Assembly (NCBI RefSeq): GCF_003057745.1
Contig: NZ_QBJD02000013.1
Coordinates: forward strand, 78,355-142,354
Direction: 5' to 3'
DNA: 64,000 nucleotides
Source of the DNA: Enterobacter sp. RIT418
Lineage (GTDB): Bacteria; Pseudomonadota; Gammaproteobacteria; Enterobacterales; Enterobacteriaceae
Under the pieces are notes generated by a model. The model did no database searches and was not told the DNA's origin. It was given only the letters and a program-made list of their open reading frames with translations. This document shows positions 37,374-46,220 of this stretch, piece by piece; within the stretch, counting starts at the first letter, position 1; each line of letters starts with the position of its first letter. The position numbers and the translations under genes are program-made.

Positions 37374-38942
37374 ATGCTTAAAACGCTATCGATTCGTACC
37401 GGCTTGCTTTCGTTACTGGCCGTTATGACCCTTCTGCTGCTGATCGTCAGCGGCATCGGCATTTATGCCCTCACCCAGAGTTCCGCTTCGCTCCAGCGCA
37501 TCAACCACCTCCAGGGTGAGCAAATGGTGCAGCTGAATTCAGGCTACACGCTTCTCCTGCGCGCCCGCAACGAGGCCGGACAGGCCGTTCGCATGATGGA
37601 GATCGGCCTGCTGGACGATGCCACCCGATCGGTGAAGAACATCAATCAGGAGGTTGGCCAGGCGCAGAAAACGCTTAAGCGCGTGATCGACGGCGGCGTG
37701 GCGGACGAGCAGGGGCAAGCGCTGCTCGATAAGGTGGCGGCGAGCCTCGCGGCCTATAGCCAGCAGGGGATTAACCCGATGCTGAAGGCCCTTAACGAGC
37801 AGAGCGCGGACGGTTACTACGACCTGCTGGAGAATATGCTGATCCCGGTGGCCAGGCAGTTTGACAACGACATGCAGGCGTTTCAGGCCTGGAGCGAGGC
37901 GCGCGGCAGGGCGGAAGTAAGCGCCGTGCAGTCGAGTAAAACCCGGGTGCTGATCCTCATCGTGGTGGCGGCGCTGCTCACGGCGGGCATCATCGTGCTG
38001 GCCTGGCTGGCGCTGCGCCATATGCTGCTCAGGCCGCTGTCGGCCTCTATTACGCAGCTCGAACATGTGGCCGCGGGGGATTTGACCCAGACGCTCAACG
38101 CCCCGGCAAGCCAGGAGTTTAACCGCCTGAACGCGGCGATAGAGGAGATGCGTCAGTCGCTGATGGGGTCGGTTCTGCGCGTTCGCGACGCCAGCTCGCA
38201 GATTGATACCGGCAGCCGCGAACTCACGGCGGGGAATGTGCATCTGGCCCAGCGCACGGAGTCTACCGCCACCTCGCTTGAGCAGACGGCGGCCAGCATG
38301 GAGGAGATCACCGCCACGGTGAAGCTCAACGCGGACAACGCCGAGCAGGCGCACAAGCTGGCGAAGTCGGTCTCCGATACCGCCGACCACGGCAGCGAGA
38401 TGGTCTGCTACGTGATTGAGAAGATGCGCGATATCTCCGGCAGTTCGGCGCGCATCGCCGACATCCTGAGCGTGATTGACGGAATCGCCTTCCAGACCAA
38501 CATTCTGGCGCTGAACGCCTCCGTCGAAGCGGCGCGCGCGGGCGAGCAGGGGCGCGGCTTCGCCGTCGTCGCGGGCGAAGTGCGAAACCTTGCCAGCCGC
38601 AGCGCCGATGCCGCAAAAGAGATCCGCGCGCTGATTAGCGATTCGCAAACCCACGTCACCGAGGGCAGCGAGCTGGCCCAGCAGGCGGGTGAGACGATGG
38701 ATGAAATTGCCACCGAAGTGCTGCGCATGACCAAACTGATGCGCGAAATTGCCACCGCTTCCCAGGAGCAGAGCCGCGGCATTGAGCAGGTGAACATCGC
38801 GGTGAATCAGATGGACGAAACCGCCCAGCAAAACGCGGCGCTGGTTCAGCAATCCTCCGCGGCAACGCGCTCGCTGGAAGCGCAGTCGCGCGAGCTGATG
38901 GAGGCCATGGCTTCGTTTAAGCTGACGGCGCAAACCGCCTGA
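37374..38942 (+). CDS. Methyl-accepting chemotaxis protein, 522 aa
   Basis: This is a transmembrane chemoreceptor signalling to CheA/CheW. TM1 is at ~10-31, a four-helix-bundle periplasmic sensor of the Tar/Tsr class at ~32-188 (RARNEAGQAVRMMEIGLL; ligand unknown), TM2 at ~190-213 and HAMP at ~214-268. The cytoplasmic methylation helices (SLEQTAASMEEITATVKLNA) and the hairpin tip GIAFQTNILALNASVEAARAGEQGRGF at ~368-395 follow. The C-terminus ends at KLTAQTA, so the NWETF-like CheR/CheB-docking pentapeptide of Tsr/Tar is absent and adaptation probably relies on another receptor. Inserted between yjfF and fbp relative to E. coli. Confidence 0.95.
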   Translation: MLKTLSIRTGLLSLLAVMTLLLLIVSGIGIYALTQSSASLQRINHLQGEQMVQLNSGYTLLLRARNEAGQAVRMMEIGLLDDATRSVKNINQEVGQAQKTLKRVIDGGVADEQGQALLDKVAASLAAYSQQGINPMLKALNEQSADGYYDLLENMLIPVARQFDNDMQAFQAWSEARGRAEVSAVQSSKTRVLILIVVAALLTAGIIVLAWLALRHMLLRPLSASITQLEHVAAGDLTQTLNAPASQEFNRLNAAIEEMRQSLMGSVLRVRDASSQIDTGSRELTAGNVHLAQRTESTATSLEQTAASMEEITATVKLNADNAEQAHKLAKSVSDTADHGSEMVCYVIEKMRDISGSSARIADILSVIDGIAFQTNILALNASVEAARAGEQGRGFAVVAGEVRNLASRSADAAKEIRALISDSQTHVTEGSELAQQAGETMDEIATEVLRMTKLMREIATASQEQSRGIEQVNIAVNQMDETAQQNAALVQQSSAATRSLEAQSRELMEAMASFKLTAQTA

Positions 38943-38950
38943 TGGAAAAG

Positions 38951-38974
38951 AAAAGGGGAGCCGGGCGGCTCCCC
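38951..38974 (-). terminator. Terminator of fbp (minus strand)
   Basis: GGGGAGCC and GGCTCCCC arms with loop GGGC. The T-rich tail (CCCCTTTTCTTTTCC) is on the minus strand, so it serves fbp; it may also stop the convergent chemoreceptor transcript weakly. Confidence 0.82.
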
Positions 38975-38986
38975 TGAGGAACTGCG

Positions 38987-39985
38987 TTACGCGTCAGGGT
39001 ATTCGCGGATCATGCGCTCAACGTCTTCGACCATGTGGTCATTGCCGACGAAGAACGAGCGGCGCTGGTGCAGGCTTTCCGGCACGATGTCCAGAATGCG
39101 CTGCTTGCCGTCGCTCGCCTTGCCGCCCGCCTGCTCGGCGAGGAATGCCATCGGGTTGCATTCGTACAGCAGGCGCAGCTTGCCTTCCGGGTGGCTGGCG
39201 GTGCTTGGATAGAGGTAGATACCGCCCTTCAGCAGGTTGCGGTGGAAATCCGCGACCAGCGAGCCAATGTAGCGGGAGGTGTACGGACGCTGGGTGGCCT
39301 TATCTTCTTCCTGGCAGAACTTGATGTACTTCTTCACGCCGTTCGGGAAGCGGATGTAGTTGCCTTCGTTAATGGAGTAGGTATTGCCTTTCTGCGGGAA
39401 GCGCATGCGTTCCTGGCTGAGGCAGAACACGCCCAGCGACGGGTCGTAGGTAAAGGCGTGAACGCCGCAGCCGGTGGTGTACACCAGCATGGTGGACGAA
39501 CCGTATACCACGTAGCCTGCGGCAACCTGCTTGCTGCCCGGCTGGAGGAAATCTTCTTCCGTGACCGGCGTGCCGACCGGGGTCACGCGGCGGTAGATAG
39601 AGAAAATGGTCCCGACGGAGACGTTAACGTCGATGTTGGAAGAACCATCCAGTGGGTCCATCAGCACGACATATTTTGCGTGCTCACACCCTTCGAATAC
39701 GACGATTTCGTCTTCTTCTTCAGAGGCGATGCCCGCCACGATGTCGCGCGCGCGCAGTGCAGCTTTGAGTTTTTCATTGGCGAACAGGTCGAGTTTCTGC
39801 TGAACCTCGCCCTGCACGTTTTCGGCACCGCTGGCACCCAGGATATCGACCAGCCCGGCCTTGTTGATATCGCGGTGGATGATCTTAGCGCCCAGCTTTA
39901 TTGCCGACAGCAAAGCAGTGAGCTCACCGGTAGCATGAGAGAACTCGTGCTGCTTTTCGACAATAAATTCACCTAACGTTTTCAT
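38987..39985 (-). CDS. fbp: Fructose-1,6-bisphosphatase class I
   Basis: The key gluconeogenic enzyme hydrolyses fructose-1,6-bisphosphate to fructose-6-phosphate; AMP-inhibited tetramer in E. coli. 332 aa, the same as E. coli. The metal/substrate signature [20 protein letters not shown] lies at about 108-127, with upstream EEEDEIV acidic ligands, and [22 protein letters not shown] and the Lys-containing [11 protein letters not shown] motif downstream. Monocistronic with its own terminator. Confidence 0.98.
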   Translation of the reverse strand: MKTLGEFIVEKQHEFSHATGELTALLSAIKLGAKIIHRDINKAGLVDILGASGAENVQGEVQQKLDLFANEKLKAALRARDIVAGIASEEEDEIVVFEGCEHAKYVVLMDPLDGSSNIDVNVSVGTIFSIYRRVTPVGTPVTEEDFLQPGSKQVAAGYVVYGSSTMLVYTTGCGVHAFTYDPSLGVFCLSQERMRFPQKGNTYSINEGNYIRFPNGVKKYIKFCQEEDKATQRPYTSRYIGSLVADFHRNLLKGGIYLYPSTASHPEGKLRLLYECNPMAFLAEQAGGKASDGKQRILDIVPESLHQRRSFFVGNDHMVEDVERMIREYPDA

Positions 39986-40183
39986 AACACTTTCCCTGCA
40001 TCTTATGTGAGTAGAGCGATCGTATGTTCACTAAAACGACTGAAGCCCAACAATCTTAACAAATATTCAAATAGTAGCGCAGAGGTGAATCGCGCCAGCA
40101 AAATACGGATTTACCTGAAATGCGTTTCACACCCGCGAACATGTGAGTAAAATGTGCGCCACATTAAAGAAGGATAGTGACGT

Positions 40184-41557
40184 ATGCGCATTCATATATT
40201 GGGGATTTGTGGCACGTTTATGGGCGGACTGGCACTGCTGGCGCGTTCTTTGGGCCACGAGGTGACAGGTTCGGACGCCAATGTGTATCCGCCAATGAGC
40301 ACGCTGCTGGAGAAAGAGGGGATCTCCCTGATTCAGGGTTACGATGCCGGCCAGCTGGACCCGCAGCCGGACCTGGTCATCATTGGCAACGCCATGACCC
40401 GCGGTAACCCGTGCGTTGAGGCGGTGCTGGAGCGCAACATTCCGTACATGTCCGGCCCGCAGTGGCTGCATGATTTTGTGCTGCGCGACCGCTGGGTGCT
40501 GGCCGTGGCCGGTACGCACGGCAAAACGACGACCGCCGGCATGGCGACCTGGATCCTGGAAGCCTGCGGCTATAAGCCTGGCTTCGTGATTGGCGGCGTG
40601 CCGGGCAACTTCGACGTCTCTGCGCGGCTTGGCGATAGCCCGTTCTTCGTGATCGAAGCGGACGAATACGACTGCGCGTTCTTCGACAAGCGCTCCAAGT
40701 TCGTGCATTACTGCCCGCGCACGCTGATCCTCAACAACCTTGAGTTCGATCACGCGGACATCTTTGACGACCTGAAAGCCATTCAGAAGCAGTTCCACCA
40801 CCTGGTGCGCATCGTGCCGGGGCAGGGGCGCATCATCTACCCGGAAAACGACATCAACCTGAAGCAAACCCTGGCGATGGGCTGCTGGAGCGAGCAGGAG
40901 CTGGTGGGCGAGCAGGGCCACTGGCAGGCGAAAAAGCTGAATGCGGACGCCTCCGAGTGGGAAGTGCTGCTCGACGGTGAAAAAGTGGGTGAGGTGAAGT
41001 GGGCGCTGGTCGGCGAACACAACATGCATAACGGCCTGATGGCGATTGCCGCCGCGCGTCACGTGGGGGTTCTTCCTGCGGATGCCGCCAGCGCGCTGGG
41101 CTCGTTCATCAACGCCCGCCGCCGCCTGGAGCTGCGCGGTGAAGCCAACGGCGTGACGGTGTATGACGATTTTGCGCACCACCCGACGGCGATCCTCGCG
41201 ACGCTTGCCGCGCTGCGCGGAAAGGTCGGCGGAACGGCGCGGATTCTGGCCGTGCTGGAGCCGCGTTCCAACACCATGAAGATGGGCATCTGCAAAGACG
41301 ATCTTGCGCCGTCGTTAGGGCGTGCGGATGAGGTCTTCCTGCTGCAGCCGCAGCATATTCCGTGGCAGGTGGCGGAAGTGGCCGACGCCTGCGTACAGCC
41401 TGCGCACTGGAGTGCGGACGTGGATGTCTTAGCGGATATGGTGGTGAAAGCCGCGCAGCCGGGTGATCACATTCTGGTGATGAGCAACGGCGGCTTTGGT
41501 GGGATCCATCAGAAGCTGCTGGACGGCCTGGCGAAGAAGGCGGCAGCGGCAGCGTAG
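40184..41557 (+). CDS. mpl: UDP-N-acetylmuramate:L-alanyl-gamma-D-glutamyl-meso-diaminopimelate ligase
   Basis: This is a peptidoglycan-recycling Mur ligase that joins recovered tripeptide to UDP-MurNAc using ATP. 457 aa, identical in length to E. coli. Rossmann-like start HILGICGTFMGGLALLA, P-loop AVAGTHGKTTTAGM at about 107-120, EADEYDCAFFDKRSKF, the Mur-ligase NNLEFDHADIF and the C-terminal VYDDFAHHPTAI substrate-binding motif. AAGGAT lies 9 nt before the ATG. Confidence 0.98.
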   Translation: MRIHILGICGTFMGGLALLARSLGHEVTGSDANVYPPMSTLLEKEGISLIQGYDAGQLDPQPDLVIIGNAMTRGNPCVEAVLERNIPYMSGPQWLHDFVLRDRWVLAVAGTHGKTTTAGMATWILEACGYKPGFVIGGVPGNFDVSARLGDSPFFVIEADEYDCAFFDKRSKFVHYCPRTLILNNLEFDHADIFDDLKAIQKQFHHLVRIVPGQGRIIYPENDINLKQTLAMGCWSEQELVGEQGHWQAKKLNADASEWEVLLDGEKVGEVKWALVGEHNMHNGLMAIAAARHVGVLPADAASALGSFINARRRLELRGEANGVTVYDDFAHHPTAILATLAALRGKVGGTARILAVLEPRSNTMKMGICKDDLAPSLGRADEVFLLQPQHIPWQVAEVADACVQPAHWSADVDVLADMVVKAAQPGDHILVMSNGGFGGIHQKLLDGLAKKAAAAA

Positions 41558-41564
41558 TTTTTTC

Positions 41565-41641
41565 CCCTCACCCTAACCCTCTCCCAAAGGGAGAGGGGAT
41601 TTTATCCTCCCTCTCCCTTTGGGAGAGGGCCGGGGTGAGGG
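41565..41641. repeat. CCCTCACC...GGTGAGGG palindromic intergenic repeat, copy 2 (two hairpins)
   Basis: The left arm begins CCCTCACCCTAACCCTCTCC and the right arm ends GGGAGAGGGCCGGGGTGAGG; each side also folds on itself through CCCTCTCCC/GGGAGAGGG. It fills the 96-bp gap between the convergent mpl and yjgA genes and may serve as a bidirectional transcript end. Confidence 0.88.
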
Positions 41642-41653
41642 AAACCGACGAGA

Positions 41654-42205
41654 TTACTCTTCGTTCTCCGCCAGCTCGCGCAGGTACTGGAAAATCAGAC
41701 GCGCGGATTTCGGCGGCTTATTCCCTTCTTTCTCTTTCTTCGCGTTGCGGATCAGCGAACGCAGCTGCTGGCGGTCTGCGTCTGGCCACAGGTTCAGCAC
41801 TTCCGGCACGGCATCATCACCCTGTTCAATCAGGCGATCGCGAATTTGCTCCAGCTTGTGGAACAGCGCAACCTGCTGGTTGTGGCGGTTTTTCAGCTTG
41901 TCCAGCGCCTGGCGGATCGGCTCAACGTCGCGCTGACGCAGCATTTTCCCGATAAGCTGAAGCTGGCGACGACGGCCTTCTTTTTTGATTTTCTGTGCCA
42001 GTTCAATGGCATCACGCAGATCCTGGTCGAGCGGGATCTTATCCAGCGCGTTTTTACCCAGTTCTACCATTTCCGCGCCAAGCTGTTTTAACTCTTCGGC
42101 GTCACGTTTAATTTCACTTTTACTGACCCAGATGATCTCATCATCTTCGTCTTCGATGTCATCACCGGGAACGTCGTCGAGCCAGTCTTCGGGCTGCTTA
42201 GTCAT
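41654..42205 (-). CDS. darP: Ribosome biogenesis factor YjgA (DarP)
   Basis: A 183-residue, highly charged DUF615 protein that associates with 50S precursors and promotes peptidyl-transferase-centre maturation (knowledge from E. coli). The acidic N-terminus [18 protein letters not shown], then [26 protein letters not shown], and two helical bundles with [21 protein letters not shown] are diagnostic. It is divergent from pmbA. Confidence 0.96.
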   Translation of the reverse strand: MTKQPEDWLDDVPGDDIEDEDDEIIWVSKSEIKRDAEELKQLGAEMVELGKNALDKIPLDQDLRDAIELAQKIKKEGRRRQLQLIGKMLRQRDVEPIRQALDKLKNRHNQQVALFHKLEQIRDRLIEQGDDAVPEVLNLWPDADRQQLRSLIRNAKKEKEGNKPPKSARLIFQYLRELAENEE

Positions 42206-42300
42206 GTCAGGCTCCTTAAAAAAAGAGGCTAATGTTACCAGTTAAGACGCGCACTGAAAAACGGTTCTCTGTTAGACTTCAGATAACTCTCTCTTACAGT

Positions 42301-43653
42301 ATGGCATTTGCGATGAAAGTAACCTCCCAAGTTGAAGCGCAGCGTAAGATCCTTGAAGAAGCTGTCTCCACCGCGCTGACGCTCGCTTCAGGCAAATCAG
42401 ATGGCGCCGAAGTGGCGGTCAGCAAAACCACCGGCATTAGCGTGAGCACCCGCTATGGCGAAGTGGAAAACGTCGAATTTAACAGCGACGGCGCGCTGGG
42501 GATTACCGTCTATCACCAGAACCGCAAAGGCAGCGCGTCATCAACCGATCTCAGCCCGGATGCGATTGCCCGTACGGTACAGGCCGCGCTGGATATCGCC
42601 CGCTACACCTCGCCCGACCCTTACGCGGGCGTGGCGGACAAAGATCTGCTGGCCTTTGACGCCCCGGATCTCGATCTTTTCCATCCGGCGGAAGTGACCC
42701 CGGATGAAGCCATTGAAATGGCCGCGCGCGCCGAGCAGGCTTCCCTGCAGGCCGACAAGCGCATCACCAATACCGAAGGCGGCAGCTTTAATAGCCACTA
42801 CGGCATCAAGGTATTTGGCAATAGCCACGGCATGCTGCAGGGCTACTGCTCTACGCGCCACTCGCTCTCCAGCTGCGTGATTGCGGAAGAAAATGGCGAT
42901 ATGGAGCGTGATTACGCCTACACCATTGGCCGCGCGCTGGGCGATTTGCAGTCTCCGGAGTGGGTCGGTAAAGAGTGTGCCGAACGCACGCTGTCGCGCC
43001 TTTCTCCGCGCAAGCTCTCCACCATGAAGGCGCCGGTCATTTTTGCCAATGAGGTGGCGACCGGCCTGTTCGGTCACCTGGTCGGCGCCATCGCGGGCGG
43101 CTCGGTTTACCGTAAATCGACCTTCCTCCTCGACTCGCTGGGTAAGCAGATCCTGCCGGAATGGCTGACCATTGAAGAACATCCGCACCTGCTGAAAGGC
43201 CTGGCCTCCACGCCGTTCGACAGCGAAGGCGTGCGCACGGAGCGTCGCGATATCATCAAAGACGGCATCCTGACGCAGTGGCTGCTCACCAACTACTCCG
43301 CGCGCAAGCTGGGACTGAAAAGCACCGGCCATGCGGGCGGTATCCACAACTGGCGCATCGCCGGGCAGGGCCTCAACTTTGAGCAGATGCTGAAGGAGAT
43401 GGGCACCGGGCTGGTGGTCACCGAGCTGATGGGCCAGGGCGTAAGCGGCATTACCGGGGACTACTCGCGCGGCGCGGCGGGCTTCTGGGTGGAAAACGGT
43501 GAAATTCAGTATCCGGTGAGCGAAATAACCATCGCCGGCAACCTGAAGGACATGTGGCGCAACATCGTTACGGTCGGTAACGATATTGAAACACGTAGCA
43601 ATATACAGTGTGGTTCTGTACTTCTGCCCGAAATGAAAATTGCGGGTCAATAG
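42301..43653 (+). CDS. pmbA: Metalloprotease PmbA/TldE
   Basis: The non-metal-binding partner of the TldD/TldE heterodimeric protease, acting in microcin B17 maturation and CcdA degradation in E. coli. The start at 42301 ([16 protein letters not shown]) matches the E. coli start and gives 450 aa; a longer frame opening upstream is not conserved. Family segments: [38 protein letters not shown] and the C-terminal [17 protein letters not shown]. The HExxxH zinc motif of TldD is absent, as expected. Confidence 0.97.
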   Translation: MAFAMKVTSQVEAQRKILEEAVSTALTLASGKSDGAEVAVSKTTGISVSTRYGEVENVEFNSDGALGITVYHQNRKGSASSTDLSPDAIARTVQAALDIARYTSPDPYAGVADKDLLAFDAPDLDLFHPAEVTPDEAIEMAARAEQASLQADKRITNTEGGSFNSHYGIKVFGNSHGMLQGYCSTRHSLSSCVIAEENGDMERDYAYTIGRALGDLQSPEWVGKECAERTLSRLSPRKLSTMKAPVIFANEVATGLFGHLVGAIAGGSVYRKSTFLLDSLGKQILPEWLTIEEHPHLLKGLASTPFDSEGVRTERRDIIKDGILTQWLLTNYSARKLGLKSTGHAGGIHNWRIAGQGLNFEQMLKEMGTGLVVTELMGQGVSGITGDYSRGAAGFWVENGEIQYPVSEITIAGNLKDMWRNIVTVGNDIETRSNIQCGSVLLPEMKIAGQ

Positions 43654-43691
43654 CGATAGCGTTTTGTTAATAATAAAAAAGGAAGTGAGCA

Positions 43692-44078
43692 ATGCGTAAA
43701 CATCTGTTAGCGATCGTCGCAGCTTCAACGCTGGTTCTAGGCTCTACTGCGTTTGCCGCCGATCTTGAAGACAACATGGACATCCTCAGTCAAAACCTGA
43801 AGGTGGTGCAGAAAACGGACAATGCGGCGGAAATGAAAGACGCATTGACCAAAATGCGTGAAGCGGCGCTGGACGCGCAAAAAGCGACGCCGCCGAAGCT
43901 GGAAAGCAAAGCGCCGGACAGCCCTGAAATGAAGGACTTCCGCCACGGTTTTGACGTGCTGGTGGGCCAGATCGACGGCGCGCTGAAGCTGGCCAACGAA
44001 GGCAAAGTGAAGGAAGCCCAGGCGGCAGCCGACCAGTTTGTCGCCACGCGCAATACCTACCACAAAAAGTATCGTTAA
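43692..44078 (+). CDS. cybC: Soluble periplasmic cytochrome b562
   Basis: A 128-residue precursor. Signal peptide 1-22 ([18 protein letters not shown], cut before ADLEDNMD). The mature four-helix bundle has axial heme ligands Met7 (ADLEDNM) and His102 (NTYHKKYR). Physiological partner is unknown. Intact here, whereas E. coli K-12 is often described as carrying an N-terminally altered copy. Strong RBS AAGGAAGTG. Confidence 0.97.
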   Translation: MRKHLLAIVAASTLVLGSTAFAADLEDNMDILSQNLKVVQKTDNAAEMKDALTKMREAALDAQKATPPKLESKAPDSPEMKDFRHGFDVLVGQIDGALKLANEGKVKEAQAAADQFVATRNTYHKKYR

Positions 44079-44105
44079 CAGATCGCGCATCTGATACACA
44101 TCCAG

Positions 44106-44131
44106 CGGGAGCCAGCGGCTCCCGTTTTTTT
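44106..44131 (+). terminator. Rho-independent terminator of cybC
   Basis: CGGGAGCC, loop AGC, GGCTCCCG, then seven T residues, 27 bp after the cybC stop. Confidence 0.96.
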
Positions 44132-44224
44132 GCCTGGTGATAAGTAAACCCTATCGCCATCACATTTTTGCATTACCACGCCTGAACGTTTTCATTCGCA
44201 TCCTGCGCGTTTCACCGCGTGAAT

Positions 44225-44242
44225 GCGTGATATTCATCACGC
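44225..44242. promoter_or_regulatory. CRP-like site upstream of the accessory catabolic operon
   Basis: GCGTGAT-ATTC-ATCACGC is a perfect palindrome with 7-bp arms. Read as xGTGA-N6-TCACx it matches the CRP half-site core on both sides. It lies 170-187 bp before the first operon ATG. The 333-bp gap between cybC and the PRD gene holds this site and the 20-bp palindrome below, and no convincing gene. Confidence 0.6.
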
Positions 44243-44305
44243 AAATACAGCGTTTTATCCACATTCAACGTTTTTATGTGGCACAGATCACTACCGCGGC
44301 TCGCC

Positions 44306-44325
44306 TTTCCACTTCGAAGTGGAAA
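44306..44325. promoter_or_regulatory. Perfect 20-bp palindrome, probable operator
   Basis: TTTCCACTTC joined directly to GAAGTGGAAA, with no mismatch, 86 bp before the first ATG of the operon. No T-tract follows, so a terminator is unlikely. It is a good candidate operator for the MtlR/LicR-like regulator encoded at the end of the operon. Confidence 0.65.
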
Positions 44326-44411
44326 ACAACTCGCTACAAACATTGCGCGCCCAACGTTAGTTTTATTCCAGAGCCATTAACGGGGTAAGACCAGTGATTA
44401 ACGGAGCGGTA

Positions 44412-44732
44412 ATGAACGACGTTGGGGAACAGGCGGTGCAAACAGAACAGCTCGCGACCACCATGCTGCAGCAGGTCTATGCCCTGCTGGCCGGGCATAA
44501 CATCATCCCCAATGCGGTACAGGAACAAATGCTCACCTCTCACGTTCGCGCAATGGCGCACCGGTCCGTGACCGGCGAGCCGCTGCCGGAGGTTGAAGCG
44601 GATCTGTTCGACGAAATTTCACCTGATTCAATGCAACTCGCCCGTGAAGTGGTGGCGCAGTTTGGCAACCTTCCTGATGAAGAAGCCTGGCTGCTCTCCG
44701 TTCACTTTGAAGTCGCGAAAGACAACCTTTAA
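44412..44732 (+). CDS. Stand-alone PRD (PTS regulation domain) protein, 106 aa
   Basis: The whole protein is about one PRD, the helical domain phosphorylated by PTS proteins in BglG/LicR-type regulators. Both conserved His positions are visible: H44 (LTSHVRAMAHRS) and H98 (EEAWLLSVHFEVA). No DNA-binding, RNA-binding, EIIA or EIIB domain is attached. The ATG at 44412 is chosen because GGAG precedes it by 5 nt; a GTG 18 bp upstream is a less likely start. It heads the transporter/catabolic operon, with DUF2620 10 bp downstream. Its second His motif resembles PRD1 of the regulator at the operon's end (EESWLCVHIAA), so it may relay or titrate a phosphorylation signal; this is inference. Confidence 0.8.
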   Translation: MNDVGEQAVQTEQLATTMLQQVYALLAGHNIIPNAVQEQMLTSHVRAMAHRSVTGEPLPEVEADLFDEISPDSMQLAREVVAQFGNLPDEEAWLLSVHFEVAKDNL

Positions 44733-44742
44733 GGAGCAACAC

Positions 44743-45105
44743 ATGGAACAAATTACAGTCGTGATTGGCGATCGCCTGGGTAAAGGTCAGAAAGTGGCTG
44801 CCGGTGTCGAAAAAGCAGGTGGACGCGCGGTTGTCGTGCCGGGCGTGGCCGCGGATATGAAGCTTGGCGACGTGATGAAAGCGGAAAACGCCACCTTCGG
44901 CATCTCCTTCTGCGGCAGCGGCGGCGCGGGCGCAATCACGGCGCAAACCAAGTATGGCTACAAGGCCAAATACGGCATGCGCTCCGTGGACGAGGGCGTC
45001 ACCGCCATCAACGAAGGCTGCAACGTGCTGGGCTTCGGCTTTATGGATAAAGAAGAGCTGGGCGAGCGTCTGGTGCAGGCGTGGCAGAAGAAGCACGGCG
45101 CGTAA
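44743..45105 (+). CDS. DUF2620 family protein, 120 aa
   Basis: This is a soluble alpha/beta protein of unknown function, related to E. coli YhfU by my recognition. Visible features: a beta-strand opening TVVIGDRLGKGQKVAAGVEKAGG, then GISFCGSGGAGAITAQTKYG with Cys57 in a glycine-rich loop, then GCNVLGFGFMDKEELGERLV. A Cys in CGSGGAGA recalls PTS EIIB phospho-cysteine loops, though EIIB cysteines usually sit nearer the N-terminus. The start has AAGGAGCAACAC upstream and is preferred over earlier in-frame starts. It precedes DUF4312/4311/4310 in a tight operon and is probably a cytosolic component of the transporter. Confidence 0.85.
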   Translation: MEQITVVIGDRLGKGQKVAAGVEKAGGRAVVVPGVAADMKLGDVMKAENATFGISFCGSGGAGAITAQTKYGYKAKYGMRSVDEGVTAINEGCNVLGFGFMDKEELGERLVQAWQKKHGA

Positions 45106-45107
45106 GC

Positions 45108-45407
45108 ATGAAAGAACAATTCACAACCACGGTGAGAGTGAAGGGGAAGGGCGACGCCAAAGCGCGCGCCTTTGCCGACGCGCTCAACCACGTTCAGGCC
45201 GCGGTGATGAAAGCCTCACCGCATATCTTACTGCGTATTGAGCCACAGGATGTGCAGGTCGTTCAGGCGCAAGAAGCGGTGCGCAAAGAAGCCTTTCTGT
45301 TCTTCTTTTTGCGCCGGGAAAGACGCACCTACAGCGTGGAGCTGGATGTGACCGTCAACGTGACCGCCATCAATCTCGACCGGGTGGATTTCGTCACGCA
45401 ACGCTGA
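45108..45407 (+). CDS. DUF4312 family protein, 99 aa
   Basis: A small soluble protein of unknown function. It starts two bases after the DUF2620 stop with no clear ribosome site, so it is probably translated by coupling. The predicted fold is beta-alpha-beta (TTVRVKGKGDAKARAFADAL, then ILLRIEPQDVQVVQAQ and TYSVELDVTVNVTAINL), with a striking FLFFFLRRERRT stretch in the middle. It is always found, as far as I recall, with DUF4310/DUF4311, suggesting a subunit of the same complex. Confidence 0.85.
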   Translation: MKEQFTTTVRVKGKGDAKARAFADALNHVQAAVMKASPHILLRIEPQDVQVVQAQEAVRKEAFLFFFLRRERRTYSVELDVTVNVTAINLDRVDFVTQR

Positions 45408-45430
45408 TTCTTACTACATAGGGCAGACTA

Positions 45431-46207
45431 ATGTTCCTGATAATATTAATAAAATCGCTCATCATCGGCGGCCTGGTTGGCGTCGGCGTTGGGGCCGGGG
45501 CTGCACGCATGTTTCATGCGCCTACCACACAGGGTATGGGCGCGTTTCGTACGTTGGGGGAACTGAACTCCTGCGAAGGGGACCCGGCCTCTCACTTCTC
45601 CTTTGGGCTGGGCTTCTTCTTTAACGCCTGGGCGTCATCCGTGGCCGCGGGGGCGTTCACGCAGGACGTTGACCACCGCATCATCCCGAACTGGGGCGCC
45701 GCGGCGCTGATGATCAAGAACCGTAACGTCGGCGAAACGCTGCACGACCCGCGCAAAATGGCGATTGCCTGCGGCATCATCGGCATGCTGGTTGTCACCT
45801 TCCTGAACCTTACCGCCTCCTCCGTGCCGGCCGCGCTTCAGGTCACCGCCGTGAAGGTGCTGGTGCCCGCAGCAAACCTGCTGGTGAACACCGTGATGCC
45901 GGTGATCTTCTGGCTGGCGGCCATCGACGCGGGTAAAAAATCCGGCTTCTGGGCCACCGTGTTTGGCGGCGCGGCGCAGCTGATCATGGGTAACGCCGTA
46001 CCGGGCCTGGTGCTGGGGATCCTGATTGGTAAAGGCGTGGAAGAGAGCGGCTGGAACCACGTGACCAAAGTGATGATGGCGGCGATTGTTCTGCTGTTCG
46101 TCCTGAGCGGCTTCTTCCGCGGCTTCGACATGAAGATGATCGAATCCTTCCATCTGACCGTGCCGAACTGGCTCGACATGATCCACAACTCGCTCAGCGG
46201 TAAATAA
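45431..46207 (+). CDS. DUF4311 membrane protein, 258 aa
   Basis: An integral inner-membrane protein with about six to seven hydrophobic segments (residues ~2-25, ~60-80, ~117-137, ~150-172, ~185-205, ~215-237). Conserved-looking polar motifs within or near membranes: LGELNSCEGDPASHFSFGLGFF and AGAFTQDVDHRIIPNWGAA. It is not recognisable as an ABC, MFS or classical EIIC permease. With DUF4310 it probably forms a two-subunit permease for the substrate catabolised by downstream enzymes. Function is inferred from context only. Confidence 0.85.
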   Translation: MFLIILIKSLIIGGLVGVGVGAGAARMFHAPTTQGMGAFRTLGELNSCEGDPASHFSFGLGFFFNAWASSVAAGAFTQDVDHRIIPNWGAAALMIKNRNVGETLHDPRKMAIACGIIGMLVVTFLNLTASSVPAALQVTAVKVLVPAANLLVNTVMPVIFWLAAIDAGKKSGFWATVFGGAAQLIMGNAVPGLVLGILIGKGVEESGWNHVTKVMMAAIVLLFVLSGFFRGFDMKMIESFHLTVPNWLDMIHNSLSGK

Positions 46208-46220
46208 CAGGAGCCTCTAA

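Noticed and set aside
39035..39976. 313-codon frame antisense to fbp
   Set aside because: Fbp on the opposite strand is a full-length, highly conserved enzyme; the antisense frame has no family features.
44276..44295. Possible sigma-54 promoter (TGTGGCAC near 44278)
   Set aside because: The -24-like GG is present, but there is no GC at the required distance for the -12 element, and the regulator of the operon is not a sigma-54 activator.
44137..44388. 83-codon frame upstream of the PRD gene
   Set aside because: No ribosome site, no recognisable family, and it covers the palindromic regulatory sites.
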